Below, piece by piece: positions 18,735 to 27,108 of a DNA stretch of 64,000 bases. The DNA is from Polyangia bacterium. Lineage in GTDB: Bacteria; Myxococcota_A; Polyangia; Nannocystales; Nannocystaceae. The stretch is taken from the NCBI GenBank assembly GCA_030424595.1, contig JAUHWG010000030.1, positions 1 through 64,000 of the forward strand. Direction: 5' to 3'. Each line of letters begins with the position of its first letter. Within the stretch, counting starts at the first letter, position 1. The notes beneath the pieces are model-generated. The model searched no databases. It was not told where the DNA came from and saw only the letters and a list, made by a program, of their open reading frames with translations. A program made the position numbers and the translations under genes.

Positions 18735-20027
18735 ATGGCGTACTTTGAGCTCGACGAAGCACTTCCGGCACAGGCCAAGATCAAGGTCATCGGCGTTGGC
18801 GGAGCCGGTGGCAACGCGATCAACACGATGATCAGCAACAAGGTGGAGGGCGTCGAGTTCATCGTCGCCAACACCGACATCCAGGCGCTCGAGAAGAGCC
18901 TCGCGCCGACCGCGATTCAGCTCGGGCGGGAGATCACCCGAGGCCTCGGCGCCGGCGCGAACCCGGAGAAGGGTCGCGAGGCCGCGCTCGAGAGCGTCAA
19001 CGAGATCGCCGAGGCGATCCAGGGCGCGGACATGGTCTTCGTCACCGCCGGCATGGGCGGCGGCACGGGCACCGGCGCAGCGCCGATCATCGCCCAGATC
19101 GCCCGCGAGGTCGGGGCGCTGACCGTCGGCGTCGTCACCAAGCCCTTCCGCTTTGAGGGCCGTCGTCGGCTCAAGTTCGCGGAGCTTGGGATCGAGAAGC
19201 TCGAGGACGCGGTCGACACCCTGATCACGATCCCGAACGATCGTCTCCTCCAGATCACGAGCGCCAACACCAGCCTCCTGGACTCCTTCCGCCTGGCGGA
19301 CGAGGTGCTCCAGCACGCGACCCAGGGCGTCTCGGACCTCATCACGGTCTCGGGCATCATCAACGTCGACTTCGCCGACGTGCGGACGATCATGTCCGGT
19401 CAGGGACGGGCGCTGATGGGCATGGGCATCGCCAGCGACGAGGGCCGGGCCCTCGCCGCCGCGCAGCAGGCGATCTCGTCGCCGCTCCTCGAGGATGTGA
19501 CCATCCACGGCGCGCAGGGGATCCTGATCAACATCACCGCCGGGCCCGACCTCCGCCTCCACGAGGTCGAGGAGGCCGCGTCGCTCATCCAAGAGGCGGC
19601 GCACGAGGACTGCAACATCATCTTCGGCGCGGTCATCGACGAGAACATGGGCGACATGTTCCGCCTGACCGTGATCGCGACCGGCTTCGACCGGCACGCG
19701 CCCGCCGAGGAGGAGCTGGAGCAGGTGATCCGTCACCACACCAGCCGTCGGCAGAGCTCGGGCGGGGCGCCGATCCCCTACGCGAACACTCCGCAGCGGG
19801 CCCACGCCGCCGCGACCAGCGTTCGCAACGCCCAGACCGGCGCCGCCTTCTTCGGCGGTCAGCCGAAGGTCCAGGTCCAGGTCCCGGCCTCGGCCCCGCA
19901 GGTCGATCGCGGCGTCCGTCGCCAGAGCCGTGACGCGGGCGCCAGCGCCAGCTCCTGGGGTCGCGAGCCGGGGGCCGATCCCACGGAGATCCCGGCCTTC
20001 CTCCGCCGCCGCGACGAGATTCGCTAG
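18735..20027 (+). CDS. ftsZ: cell division protein FtsZ
   Basis: The 430-residue protein has IKVIGVGGAGGNAINTM near the start, the tubulin GTP loop GMGGGTGTGAAP, TKPFRFEGRRR, NTSLLDSFR-type H5 region and the T7 loop NVDFADVRTIM. A variable Ala/Gln/Ser-rich linker follows residue about 320, then a C-terminal peptide DPTEIPAFLRRRDEIR that should bind FtsA and other tethers. It polymerises into the division ring. No other dcw genes (ftsA, ftsQ, mur) adjoin it here, although ftsZ usually closes that cluster. A Shine-Dalgarno AAGGGA lies about 10 bases before the ATG, and an intrinsic terminator lies about 105 bp after the stop. Confidence 0.98.
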   Translation: MAYFELDEALPAQAKIKVIGVGGAGGNAINTMISNKVEGVEFIVANTDIQALEKSLAPTAIQLGREITRGLGAGANPEKGREAALESVNEIAEAIQGADMVFVTAGMGGGTGTGAAPIIAQIAREVGALTVGVVTKPFRFEGRRRLKFAELGIEKLEDAVDTLITIPNDRLLQITSANTSLLDSFRLADEVLQHATQGVSDLITVSGIINVDFADVRTIMSGQGRALMGMGIASDEGRALAAAQQAISSPLLEDVTIHGAQGILINITAGPDLRLHEVEEAASLIQEAAHEDCNIIFGAVIDENMGDMFRLTVIATGFDRHAPAEEELEQVIRHHTSRRQSSGGAPIPYANTPQRAHAAATSVRNAQTGAAFFGGQPKVQVQVPASAPQVDRGVRRQSRDAGASASSWGREPGADPTEIPAFLRRRDEIR

Positions 20028-20044
20028 GGGCCATCCGCAGGGAG

Positions 20045-20123
20045 ACCTGCGAACCCCGCGAAGCCCGCGGTATCGCGAAGCCCGCTGCACCGCGAACCCC
20101 GCGAACCCCGCGAACCCCGCGAG
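20045..20123 (+). repeat. irregular 9-bp repeats downstream of ftsZ
   Basis: Several GCGAACCCC and GCGAAGCCC units, 9 bp with small spacers, run from the ftsZ stop to the terminator. No coding sense is apparent. Confidence 0.7.
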
Positions 20124-20131
20124 TAGCACTG

Positions 20132-20174
20132 TGATGACCTCCGCCCGAGCCGGGTCGGGGGTCATCATTTTTTT
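20132..20174 (+). terminator. intrinsic terminator of ftsZ
   Basis: TGATGACC (20132-20139) pairs perfectly with GGTCATCA (20160-20167), an inner CCCGA/TCGGG stem closes the loop, and seven T follow at 20168-20174. This is a strong rho-independent terminator on the plus strand. Confidence 0.9.
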
Positions 20175-20320
20175 GCCGAGCGCGAGGCGGTGCTCGCCGG
20201 TGCTCGTTCAGGCTCCAATGGACCCCGAGGACATGTCCCCGGCGCGCTCTGTGTAGGGAGGGGCCCCCGCGGTGAGTCCGGGCGAGCCCGCTCAGCTCTC
20301 CGCCTCGTCGCGCCTCGACC

Positions 20321-20390
20321 GGGTCGGCGATGATCGGCGATGGTCGGCGATGGTCGGCGATGGTCCGCGATGGTCCGCGACAGTCCGCGA
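20321..20390 (+). repeat. seven tandem 10-bp units upstream of the MCE genes
   Basis: Seven contiguous 10-bp units of consensus TGGTCGGCGA, drifting to TGGTCCGCGA, occupy 20321-20390, about 250 bp before the first MCE start. The remaining sequence from 20391 to 20642 holds no gene that I can support. Confidence 0.9.
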
Positions 20391-20642
20391 TCGTCACGGG
20401 GCGCCCGAGCCCGCAGCCGTCTGCGAACGACCGTCGCCTGTGGCGATGATTGTGCGATTCCGCGGCTCGCGTCAGCGCCGCTGAGAACTTTTCTCCCCTC
20501 CGTGGAAATCCTCTGTAGAGGGCGTCACGGGGCCCTCCTCGGGCCTCGCTCACGCCCCTCTCGGGTCCGCTCGGCGAGGGGGGCGGGTCGGGGGCGGTCC
20601 GGCTCGCCGCCCCCTAGGCGGAGAGGGTAAGATCCGCGCGCC

Positions 20643-21713
20643 ATGGACAAGAAGCTGTTCTCTCTCGGAGCCTTCGTCGTTGTCTCCCTCGGCCTCCTCG
20701 TGTGGGTCGCGGTCGAGCTCGGCGCGGTGCGGGGGAGCGACTGGGCCCACTACCAGGTCCAGGTCAACGACGCCTCGGGGCTGGTCTCAGGCAACGCGGT
20801 TAAGAGCGCGGGGGTCGAGATCGGTCGGGTGAGCGACGTTGAGCTTGTGCGCGACGCGGAGGGGGGGCCGATGGCCGAGCTCTCCCTCGAGTTTCGCCCG
20901 GGGACGACGATCCTCAGCGACGCGATCGTCTCGGTCCAGCCCAAGAGCCTGCTCGGCGAGAAGTTCCTCGATCTCCGCCAGGGATCCGACCCGAGCGCGA
21001 CCCCGCTGGAGCCCGGGGCGCAGCTCCAGGTCGGCGAGGACAGCGTCGACGTCGCCGATCTCTTCAACCTCGCGCGGCCGGTCATCTACAGCGAAGAGGC
21101 GCTCTACCCCCACGTCGTCGAGCTGACCAAGCGTCTAAACCACGTGCTCGGGGCCCTGGAGACCGACGACAAGGAGAAGCTCGCCGCCGAGCTGAGCAGC
21201 ATCGGCGACAAGGTCGGGGCGGTCCTCGGCAACACCGAGAGGCTGACCTCGCTCGGCCGCGAGGTCATCGAGGAGAACCGCGAGGACCTGCGCTCGATCG
21301 TCGCCAGCAGCGAGGCGCTCCTGAGCAACCCCAAGCTCGGCCGGATCCTCGACCGCGGCGACCGACTCCTCGCGGTCGTCGAGGACCGGGTGCCGAAGAT
21401 CAGCGACCGGATGGAGCGGGTGCTCGACAAGAGCGAGCGGATCCTCGACGCGATCGACCCGCAAAAGGTCAAGAAGGTCGTCGACGACTCGGCGGTGGTC
21501 TCGGGCAACCTGACCAAGGTCAGCGAGGACTTGAAGCCGATCGCCGACGTCTCCCGCGGGCTGGTGAAGAACCTGGCGATCATGGCCAAGCGGGGGGCGT
21601 CCCTGACCGAGAAGACCGTCCGCACCTTCCTCCAGGCGGAGGGCGTGCGGATCTTCTTCAGCAAGCCGAGCCGGGAGCTCCGCGGCAAGATCGACTCGGC
21701 GTCGACAAAGTAG
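20643..21713 (+). CDS. MCE/MlaD domain protein 1
   Basis: The 356-residue protein has one N-terminal membrane anchor (SLGAFVVVSLGLLVWVAVEL), an MCE domain at about residues 36-115 (VNDASGLVSGNAVKSAGVEI, IGRV, SLLGEKFLDL), then a long helical segment rich in Glu, Arg and Leu. MCE proteins form hexameric rings that carry lipids between membranes, working with an MlaE-type permease and MlaF-type ATPase. Neither partner is in the window. It is followed 4 bp later by a second MCE gene, so the pair is an operon. A GGAGAGG ribosome site precedes the ATG. Confidence 0.93.
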   Translation: MDKKLFSLGAFVVVSLGLLVWVAVELGAVRGSDWAHYQVQVNDASGLVSGNAVKSAGVEIGRVSDVELVRDAEGGPMAELSLEFRPGTTILSDAIVSVQPKSLLGEKFLDLRQGSDPSATPLEPGAQLQVGEDSVDVADLFNLARPVIYSEEALYPHVVELTKRLNHVLGALETDDKEKLAAELSSIGDKVGAVLGNTERLTSLGREVIEENREDLRSIVASSEALLSNPKLGRILDRGDRLLAVVEDRVPKISDRMERVLDKSERILDAIDPQKVKKVVDDSAVVSGNLTKVSEDLKPIADVSRGLVKNLAIMAKRGASLTEKTVRTFLQAEGVRIFFSKPSRELRGKIDSASTK

Positions 21714-21717
21714 GGGG

Positions 21718-22791
21718 ATGGCGGTCAGGCTCGACCACGCGCGGGGGAGGCTCTCCCGGGTTCTCTCGCTGGCGGGGCTGCTGGCGGGGCCCGTCGCGGG
21801 CGCGTCGGCGCTGGGCGCCTGCGGGGCGGACCGGGTCGGCTACGACGTGATCCTCGACAGCACGGCGGGGCTCATCTCGGGCAATCAGGTCCGGATCGCC
21901 GGGGTCGAGGTCGGCCGGGTCGTCGACATCCGCTTCGTAGGCCAGCGGGCGACCCTGCGGATCGAGGTCGACGCCGGTGCGCCGATCTACGCCGACGCCC
22001 AGGCCTACACCGCCCCCAACAACACCTTCGGCGAGAAGCACCTGCGCCTCAGCCCCGGCGCCCCGAGCTCCAAGCCGCTGCCGCCGGGGTCGACGATCGA
22101 CTCCTACGAGCCGGCGCTCGACGTGCCGATCGTTCTCAACCAGTTCAAACCGCTGGTCGACGACACGAGCGAGTCCTCGTACAGCAAGCTGATCTACGGG
22201 ATCCAGGTCTGGAACGGCCTGCTGAGCCTCGCCTTCGGCGATCCGGCGGTCGACAGCCCGCCGACCTCCAAATTCCTCGGCGCCGCCGCGGCCGGGATCG
22301 ACGCTTGGGACGCGAGGATACGCTCCTTCGCCGATCCCCTGCGGGCGGGGCTCGGGGAGGCCGAGCAGGCGCTGATCGACGCGGTCGCGGATCGGCTGCT
22401 CGAGCGCGCGGAGAGGCGGATGAGCGCCCTCGAGGGGGAGCTCGCGGAGACGCTGGACTCCTTTGATGAGCGCCTCGCGGAGATCGAGGCGGAGCTCGAC
22501 ACCTACGATCCCGCCGCGCTGGCGGAGCTCAAGGGATCGCTCGACGAGTCGGTCGCGGTCATGAGGAGCCTGCGGGCTAGCACCGACGCCTACGAGCTCT
22601 ACAGCGAGGAGCTCCTGCCGATGCTCCGCGACCTCCTGCGGATCACCAACAAGCTGCGCGAGATCGACGGCAAGGCCCTCCGTCAATTCATGCAGATCGA
22701 GGGGACGAAGTCGAACTGGGACCGCACACCGGAAGATGTCCGCGGCCGGCTGAAGAAGCTCGGCGTCGGCATGCCGGGCGATGACGAGTGA
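21718..22791 (+). CDS. MCE/MlaD domain lipoprotein 2
   Basis: The 357-residue protein has a lipoprotein-type signal with LGAC placing the cysteine at about residue 35, then an MCE domain (LDSTAGLISGNQVRIAGVEV, GRVV, NNTFGEKHLRL) and a long coiled-coil-prone helical region. A membrane-anchored MCE protein followed by a lipoprotein MCE protein recalls multi-subunit MCE systems in which the subunits form a hetero-ring or a bridge. The start is 4 bp after the previous stop, implying coupling. The extended charged region before the hydrophobic stretch makes the exact start uncertain. Confidence 0.9.
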   Translation: MAVRLDHARGRLSRVLSLAGLLAGPVAGASALGACGADRVGYDVILDSTAGLISGNQVRIAGVEVGRVVDIRFVGQRATLRIEVDAGAPIYADAQAYTAPNNTFGEKHLRLSPGAPSSKPLPPGSTIDSYEPALDVPIVLNQFKPLVDDTSESSYSKLIYGIQVWNGLLSLAFGDPAVDSPPTSKFLGAAAAGIDAWDARIRSFADPLRAGLGEAEQALIDAVADRLLERAERRMSALEGELAETLDSFDERLAEIEAELDTYDPAALAELKGSLDESVAVMRSLRASTDAYELYSEELLPMLRDLLRITNKLREIDGKALRQFMQIEGTKSNWDRTPEDVRGRLKKLGVGMPGDDE

Positions 22792-22832
22792 GCTCGTCGG
22801 TCGGGGATCTGTGGATGAGGCGATCTGCGTGC

Positions 22833-23098
22833 TCGTTCTTGGGGCGTGACGCCTAGGGTTGTGAGGCGGAGGCTGTGGCGTAGGCCGGGGGAGGAGGGCC
22901 CCACTCTTTCAGACAGGTCGGAGGCGCGCACGGGCCTCCCCTCTCGGGGCGGCCCGTGCACGTCCTAGACTCATTCGCGGGGCCCTCCTCCCCCGACCCT
23001 CCTCGCCCGACCCATCGGCACGTCCTCCAGGCCGTCGGGAGTGAGCCGGCGGAGGTGGGCTGAGGCGTTTCCGTGGGGCTGATCGGTTGAGGGCTTTG
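22833..23098 (+). repeat. dispersed repeat B, copy 1
   Basis: About 265 bp shared with 24325-24584 (same orientation) and 29180-29440 (inverted). Landmarks are GGGTTGTGAGGCGGAGGC, CCCCACTCTTTCAGACAGG, CGTCCTAGACTCATTCGCGG and CATCGGC.CGTCCTCCAGGC. A fragment is at 27980-28070. Two near-palindromic arms (GAGGAGGGCCC near the start, GGGCCCTCCTCC later) would let it fold as a long hairpin. No protein is encoded convincingly. Together with flanks it fills the 380-bp gap before the ATP-grasp gene. Confidence 0.85.
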
Positions 23099-23171
23099 TT
23101 GGGGGTCAAGAGCGAGCGTCTCGGATTGTCGTCGATTCTTCGATCGGTAGGCTCGCCGCGGCTCGTCTAGG

Positions 23172-24218
23172 ATGTCGCCCATGGTCGACCACGATCGTCT
23201 GCTCATTTTTGTCCATGTGACCGGATACGAAGACATGGGGTGGGTCTGCGACGCCGACGCGAGGGAGCGCCTCTTTGTCGCGATCCGCCGCGCCGGCTAC
23301 GAGCTCGAGCTGTGGACCGTCGACGGCGTCGAGTCCCTGCGGGGTCGCCTGGCCGAGGCACCGTCGGCGGCGCTGTGGTGGCCGAACGCCTACCTGATCC
23401 CGACCGCCGACGGCGGGACGCTCGGGCTGGTGGAGGTGCTGGAGGAGGCGGGGTGCCGGGTGGTCGGCTCAGGGGACGCCGCGCTCCAGCTCATGCGCGA
23501 CAAGGCGGCCTGTCAGCAGCGCCTTGGCGAAGCGGGCGTGCCGATCCCCGCCGCCGTCGTCGTCGACCTGGACCGCCCGGAGGCGGAGGTGCTGGCGGAG
23601 CTCTCGGCGATCGACGGTCCCTTTATCCTCAAGCCGACGACAGGGCAGGGGAGCGTCGGGATCGAGCTGGCCTCGGTGGTCGACGAGCCAGGTTTGGCGA
23701 TCCAGCGCGCGCGCGCTGCCGCGGCGGCGAGCAGCGGGCCTATCTTAGTGGAGCAGTTCCTCCCGGGGGCTGATCTGACCTTCGGGGTGATCGGCGAGGG
23801 GGAGGCTGCGGAGCTGATGATCACCCACTACCTCGTCGCCGACCGACCGCCGGAGAGCTCGCCGCTCGATCGCGAGGCTCGCCTCCGGCCCTGGGGGGAC
23901 GGCAAGGAGATGGTGGTGGTCGACGACCCGTCGCTGCGGGACCAGGTGGAGGCGCTCGCGCCGAGGATCTGCGAGGCGATCGGGGTCCGCGATGTGACTC
24001 GGGTGGACGGGCGAGTGGACGATGAGGGGCGGCTGCGGATCTTCGACGTCAACGGGATGCCGGCGCTGGTGTTCCCTGAGGGGGTGATCGTCGCGCAGGC
24101 GCTCGCTTGCTCGCCGGAGGAGGACGCGGATACGGTCTTCGATCGGCTGGTCGGGTCGATCCTCGCGTCGGCTGAGGGGCGGAGGTCGGTCTCTCGCTCG
24201 GGGCGTGGGTCTGCGTAG
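23172..24218 (+). CDS. ATP-grasp ligase, D-Ala-D-Ala ligase-like
   Basis: The 348-residue protein (an ATG at 23181 is equally plausible) has an N-terminal Rossmann-like part, then an ATP-grasp domain: DKAACQQRLGEAGVPIPA, FILKPTTGQGSVGIEL with the phosphate loop, ILVEQFLPGADLTFGVIGEG, and VTRVDGRVDDEGRLRIFDVN carrying the metal ligands. The nearest family is D-alanine--D-alanine ligase, but the N-terminal region (FVHVTGYEDMGWV) and low conservation suggest a different carboxylate-amine ligation. It stands alone between two copies of dispersed repeat B. Substrate unknown. Confidence 0.82.
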   Translation: MSPMVDHDRLLIFVHVTGYEDMGWVCDADARERLFVAIRRAGYELELWTVDGVESLRGRLAEAPSAALWWPNAYLIPTADGGTLGLVEVLEEAGCRVVGSGDAALQLMRDKAACQQRLGEAGVPIPAAVVVDLDRPEAEVLAELSAIDGPFILKPTTGQGSVGIELASVVDEPGLAIQRARAAAAASSGPILVEQFLPGADLTFGVIGEGEAAELMITHYLVADRPPESSPLDREARLRPWGDGKEMVVVDDPSLRDQVEALAPRICEAIGVRDVTRVDGRVDDEGRLRIFDVNGMPALVFPEGVIVAQALACSPEEDADTVFDRLVGSILASAEGRRSVSRSGRGSA

Positions 24219-24324
24219 CCTGCTCTCATGGGTGAGGCGCTGGTGTGGGAGCGTCCTGCTTTGGGTAGGAGGGGTGCCGAGGCGGACTTTTCCGGGGGGC
24301 GTTCTCAGGCGTGGGCTGAGGCGA

Positions 24325-24584
24325 TGTTGCGGCGAGTTCTTGGGGGGTGACGCTTTGGGTTGTGAGGCGGAGGCTGTGGCGTAGGCCGGGAGAGGAGGGC
24401 CCCACTCTTTCAGACAGGTCGGAGGCGCGCGCGGGCCTCCCCTCTCGGGGCGGCCCGTGCACGTCCTAGACTCATTCGCGGGGCCCTCCTCCCCCGACCC
24501 ATCGGCGCGTCCTCCAGGCCGTCGGGGGGGAGCCGGCGGAGGAGGGCTGAGGCGTTGGCGTGGGGCTGATCGGCCTCCGGAGCG
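24325..24584 (+). repeat. dispersed repeat B, copy 2
   Basis: Nearly identical to copy 1 at 22833-23098 across the GGGTTGTGAGGC to GGGCTGATCGG landmarks, with the second TCCTCGCCCGACC stretch of copy 1 missing. It lies immediately downstream of the Cys-rich lipoprotein gene read from the other strand, and runs into an 86-bp tandem array. Confidence 0.85.
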
Positions 24585-24753
24585 CGGAGGGCAGGTCCTC
24601 CAGGTCGTTGGGGGGGAGCTGGCGGAGGAGGGCTGAGGCGTTGGCGCGGGGTTGATCGGCCTCCGGAGCACGGAGGGCAGGTCCTCCAGGCCGTTGGGGG
24701 GGAGCTGGCGGAGGAGGGCTGAGGCGTTGGCGTGGGGCTGATCGGCCTCTGGA
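24508..24753 (+). repeat. tandem array of 86-bp units
   Basis: Nearly three 86-bp units start at 24508, 24594 and 24680, each with GTCCTCCAGG, GGCGGAGGAGGGCTGAGGCG and GGGCTGATCGGCCTC-like blocks. They extend the end of dispersed repeat B up to the stop codon of the lipoprotein gene. No coding function is supported. Confidence 0.88.
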
Positions 24754-25650
24754 TCACTGAGGGATTCCACAGATCCCAAGATCCTCATACCCAGGTGGCT
24801 CCTTCCCCTCCTCGTACCAGGGGATGCACTCTTGGGTGGCGCCGGGGCACATCAGGGGTTTGCTCGTGTCACAGAAGGGGGTGCAGCACCCTGCTGCCTG
24901 GCACCCCTCGACGTACTCGGGGTTTAGGCAGTAGAGGCCCGGTTTGCAGGCGTTGGAGTGCTCGCATGGATCACCGTAGAGACCCGCATCGCCAGAGGCA
25001 TCGAGGGCACATATGAAGTGCTCGCCGCTCGGGATACAGAGGTCATCGTTGGGACAGTCCTGGAGCAGCGGATCGCAGTTCTCCACACAGAAGGTCAGGA
25101 CCGCGGCGGCCCAGACTTGGCAGAAGAATCCTGGGGGGCAGATACGCTCCTCGATCGACCCTCCGCAGAACTCTATGCACACCCCCTCATTGGTCTCAAA
25201 GTCAACCTCCCAGCACATCGCGCCTAGGTCACAGGAGTCGACCCCGCTGCCAACACCGTCAACCACCGTACAAGGATCCCCCACCTGGTCGGGGTCGGGA
25301 TCCACGGGAACGCACTTGTGTGCGTTCCAGGCGCTGCCACCATCATCGATCCATGCATTGCATTTAAACCCCTCCGGGCAATCCTGCTCCCATTGATCAC
25401 ACTCATTGGCGCTGGGTGGCATGTCCCCACACAAGAGGAACTCGCACCCCTCGGTCTCCGTCATCGTCGTCGTCGATGCCGTCCCGGTCGTCGTCGTCGA
25501 CGTCGTCGATGTCGTGCCCGTTGAGCTTGAGCTCGCGGTGGTGGTCGTCGCTGACGCCACGCCGGTCGTGTCCGAAGACCCCCCAGGGCAGCCGGAGACG
25601 ACGAGGCCGACCCCCAGCAGCCACAGGAGGGGTTGCTTCGATACGCCCAT
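24754..25650 (-). CDS. Cys-rich lipoprotein with Thr linker (paralogue of 28165-29076)
   Basis: The 298-residue protein starts MGVSKQPLLWLLGVGLVVSG with a lipobox VSGC, a Thr/Ser/Ala linker, and about 30 cysteines in regularly spaced motifs such as CPEGFKC, DSCDLGAMCW, CPPGFFCQ, CPNDDLC, CKPGLYC and GCCTPFCD. It ends with CIPWYEEG and DLGICGI. Disulfide-rich modules of this kind form compact extracellular domains. No enzyme motif is visible. A paralogue in opposite orientation sits 2.5 kb away, with dispersed repeat B beyond each 3' end, so gene and flank were duplicated together. Such proteins are numerous in Nannocystineae, and their function is unknown to me. Confidence 0.85.
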   Translation of the reverse strand: MGVSKQPLLWLLGVGLVVSGCPGGSSDTTGVASATTTTASSSSTGTTSTTSTTTTGTASTTTMTETEGCEFLLCGDMPPSANECDQWEQDCPEGFKCNAWIDDGGSAWNAHKCVPVDPDPDQVGDPCTVVDGVGSGVDSCDLGAMCWEVDFETNEGVCIEFCGGSIEERICPPGFFCQVWAAAVLTFCVENCDPLLQDCPNDDLCIPSGEHFICALDASGDAGLYGDPCEHSNACKPGLYCLNPEYVEGCQAAGCCTPFCDTSKPLMCPGATQECIPWYEEGKEPPGYEDLGICGIPQ

Positions 25651-25702
25651 GCTCCGAGGGTACACCGCTCGCGGCCTTCGCGAGCACCCCGGTTAGCGCC
25701 GT

Positions 25703-26083
25703 TCAGCGCGCGGCGCTGCTCTCGACCAAGACATCAAAGCCGCCGTACATCATCCGCCGGCCGTCAAAGGGCATCCAGTCCTTGATGTCCGCCCCCTCGG
25801 GGGGTCGCATCCGCGGATCGGCCATCGCCTTGGCGTTGCCCTGGTCACGCACCTCCTTGGAGGGCCAGACGATCCAGGAGAAGACGACCACCTCGCCGGG
25901 CTCGGCCTTGACGGCCATCGGGAAGGAGGTCACCTCACCGGCCGGGACATCGTCGCCCCAGCATTCTACAACCGCGAGCGCCCCGTACTCTCTGAAGACC
26001 TCAGCCGCGGCGGTCGCGATCCGGCGGTAGTCTTCCTTTCGATCGGCGGGGACAGGGATCAAGAATCCATCGATATAGTTCAT
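25703..26083 (-). CDS. DUF1428 family protein
   Basis: A 126-residue protein starting MNYIDGFLIPVPADRKEDYR, with ECWGDDVP, FPMAVKAEPGEVVVFSWIVW and DWMPFDGRRMMYGGF, the standard DUF1428 pattern (ferredoxin-like dimeric alpha/beta-barrel fold). Biochemical role not established. Its ATG overlaps the stop of the upstream VOC gene by one base (TGATG), so it is translated with that gene. It is the last gene of the TetR-AHSA1-VOC-DUF1428 operon. Confidence 0.92.
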   Translation of the reverse strand: MNYIDGFLIPVPADRKEDYRRIATAAAEVFREYGALAVVECWGDDVPAGEVTSFPMAVKAEPGEVVVFSWIVWPSKEVRDQGNAKAMADPRMRPPEGADIKDWMPFDGRRMMYGGFDVLVESSAAR

Positions 26084-26550
26084 CACACACCTCCGTTGAA
26101 CGCAGCTTGTAGGGTCGGAACGTCGAATTTTGCCATCTTCATCATCGCCGCCCTGACCCGGCCGGACTGCTCGGGGGTGCCGGACCTCATCAGCTCGCCG
26201 AACTGACGGGGGACGATCTGCCAGGTCACGCCGAAGCGGTCCTCGATCCAGCCGCAGGACATGGCGCGACCGTCCTCGAGGAGCGCGGACCAGAGCCGGT
26301 CGACCTCGGCTTGGTCCTCGCAGAGCACGGCGATCGAGAAGGCGGCGCTGAGCTCCTGGTGGGGGCCGCCGTTCATCGCGGTGTAGTCATTGCCGCAGAG
26401 GGTGAAGGAGACGATGAAGGCCTCACCGTCCTCGCGCCGCTCGACGTCGGTGATCCGCGAGTCCGGCAGGAGCGATATGTAGAACTTGGCCGCCTCTTCG
26501 GCGCCCTGTGTGAACCACAGGAAGGACGATGTCTTGGGATAGTCGCGCAT
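26083..26550 (-). CDS. VOC family protein (PhnB / 3-demethylubiquinone methyltransferase-like domain)
   Basis: The 155-residue protein has FLWFTQGAEEAAKFYISLLP at the start, SFTLCGNDYTAMNGGPH in the centre and CGWIEDRFGVTWQIVPRQ near the end, typical of the PhnB-like VOC subgroup often found beside AHSA1 and DUF1428 genes. The motif at the end includes the usual SYGVTWQ-like metal/ligand strand. The true substrate is unknown. It sits 30 bp after the SRPBCC gene and overlaps DUF1428 by one base. Confidence 0.92.
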   Translation of the reverse strand: MRDYPKTSSFLWFTQGAEEAAKFYISLLPDSRITDVERREDGEAFIVSFTLCGNDYTAMNGGPHQELSAAFSIAVLCEDQAEVDRLWSALLEDGRAMSCGWIEDRFGVTWQIVPRQFGELMRSGTPEQSGRVRAAMMKMAKFDVPTLQAAFNGGV

Positions 26551-26580
26551 GGTGCTGCTCTGTGCGTCCGTGATGGTCTG

Positions 26581-27108
26581 CTAGGCGACGGGCTGGGCGA
26601 CGGGCTGGGCGACGGGCTGGGCGATCGACTGGGCCAGCTCCTCGAGCTGATCCGCGGCGGCGCCCCACCCCTGCTCGAAGCCCATCTTGAGGTGAGCCTT
26701 GGCGTCCTCGCCCTTCCAGTGCCTGGCGCCCCAGATCATCCTGGTGCCGCCGTCGGGGGCGTCTGCGAGGCGGACGTAGCAGGTGATCGGCATGGCGACC
26801 TCGGCTGGGATGAACCCCTCAGTAAAGGCGTTGGAGAAGGTGAGGCGCTCGCGAGGGGTGATCTCGAGCCAGATCCCGGTATTCTCATGGCGCTCGCCGT
26901 TGGGGCCCTCCATGACGCAGTTGTTTCGCCCTCCGGGGACGAGCTCGAGGTCGGCGGAGGTGACCCTCCAGGGCTTCGGGCAGTACCACTGCTTGAGCAG
27001 CTCGCCCTCCGTCCAGCACCTCCAGACCGCGTCGCGGGGGGCGTTGAGGATGCGACCGATCGCGAGGTCGGTGGGGCCGTCGGTGGATACGTCAAAGGGT
27101 TGGCTCAT
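26581..27108 (-). CDS. SRPBCC / AHSA1-family protein
   Basis: From ATG 27108 (MSQPFDVSTDGP) the protein is 175 residues and shows the AHSA1 pattern: RILNAPRDAVWRCWTEGELL, KQWYCPKPWRVTSADLEL, PGG, and HWKGEDAKAHLKMGFEQGWG at the C-terminal helix that covers the ligand cavity. These proteins bind small hydrophobic molecules or act as Hsp90 co-chaperone-like domains. The C-terminus carries a 12-bp in-frame repeat giving AQPV AQPV AQPV A. Its start overlaps the TetR gene by 17 bp. An upstream in-frame extension lies within TetR and its 9-bp repeat and is rejected. Confidence 0.9.
   Translation of the reverse strand: MSQPFDVSTDGPTDLAIGRILNAPRDAVWRCWTEGELLKQWYCPKPWRVTSADLELVPGGRNNCVMEGPNGERHENTGIWLEITPRERLTFSNAFTEGFIPAEVAMPITCYVRLADAPDGGTRMIWGARHWKGEDAKAHLKMGFEQGWGAAADQLEELAQSIAQPVAQPVAQPVA

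Noticed and set aside
18657..20168. 503-residue minus-strand frame opposite ftsZ
   Set aside because: Shadow of the ftsZ codon pattern with no domain.
20400..20640. Small plus-strand frames between the ftsZ terminator and the MCE genes
   Set aside because: Arg-rich and without protein-like composition; they overlap repeat arrays.
24226..24757. Pro/Ser-rich minus-strand frames across the 86-bp array
   Set aside because: Product of the tandem repeats; no start context and no conservation beyond the repeat itself.
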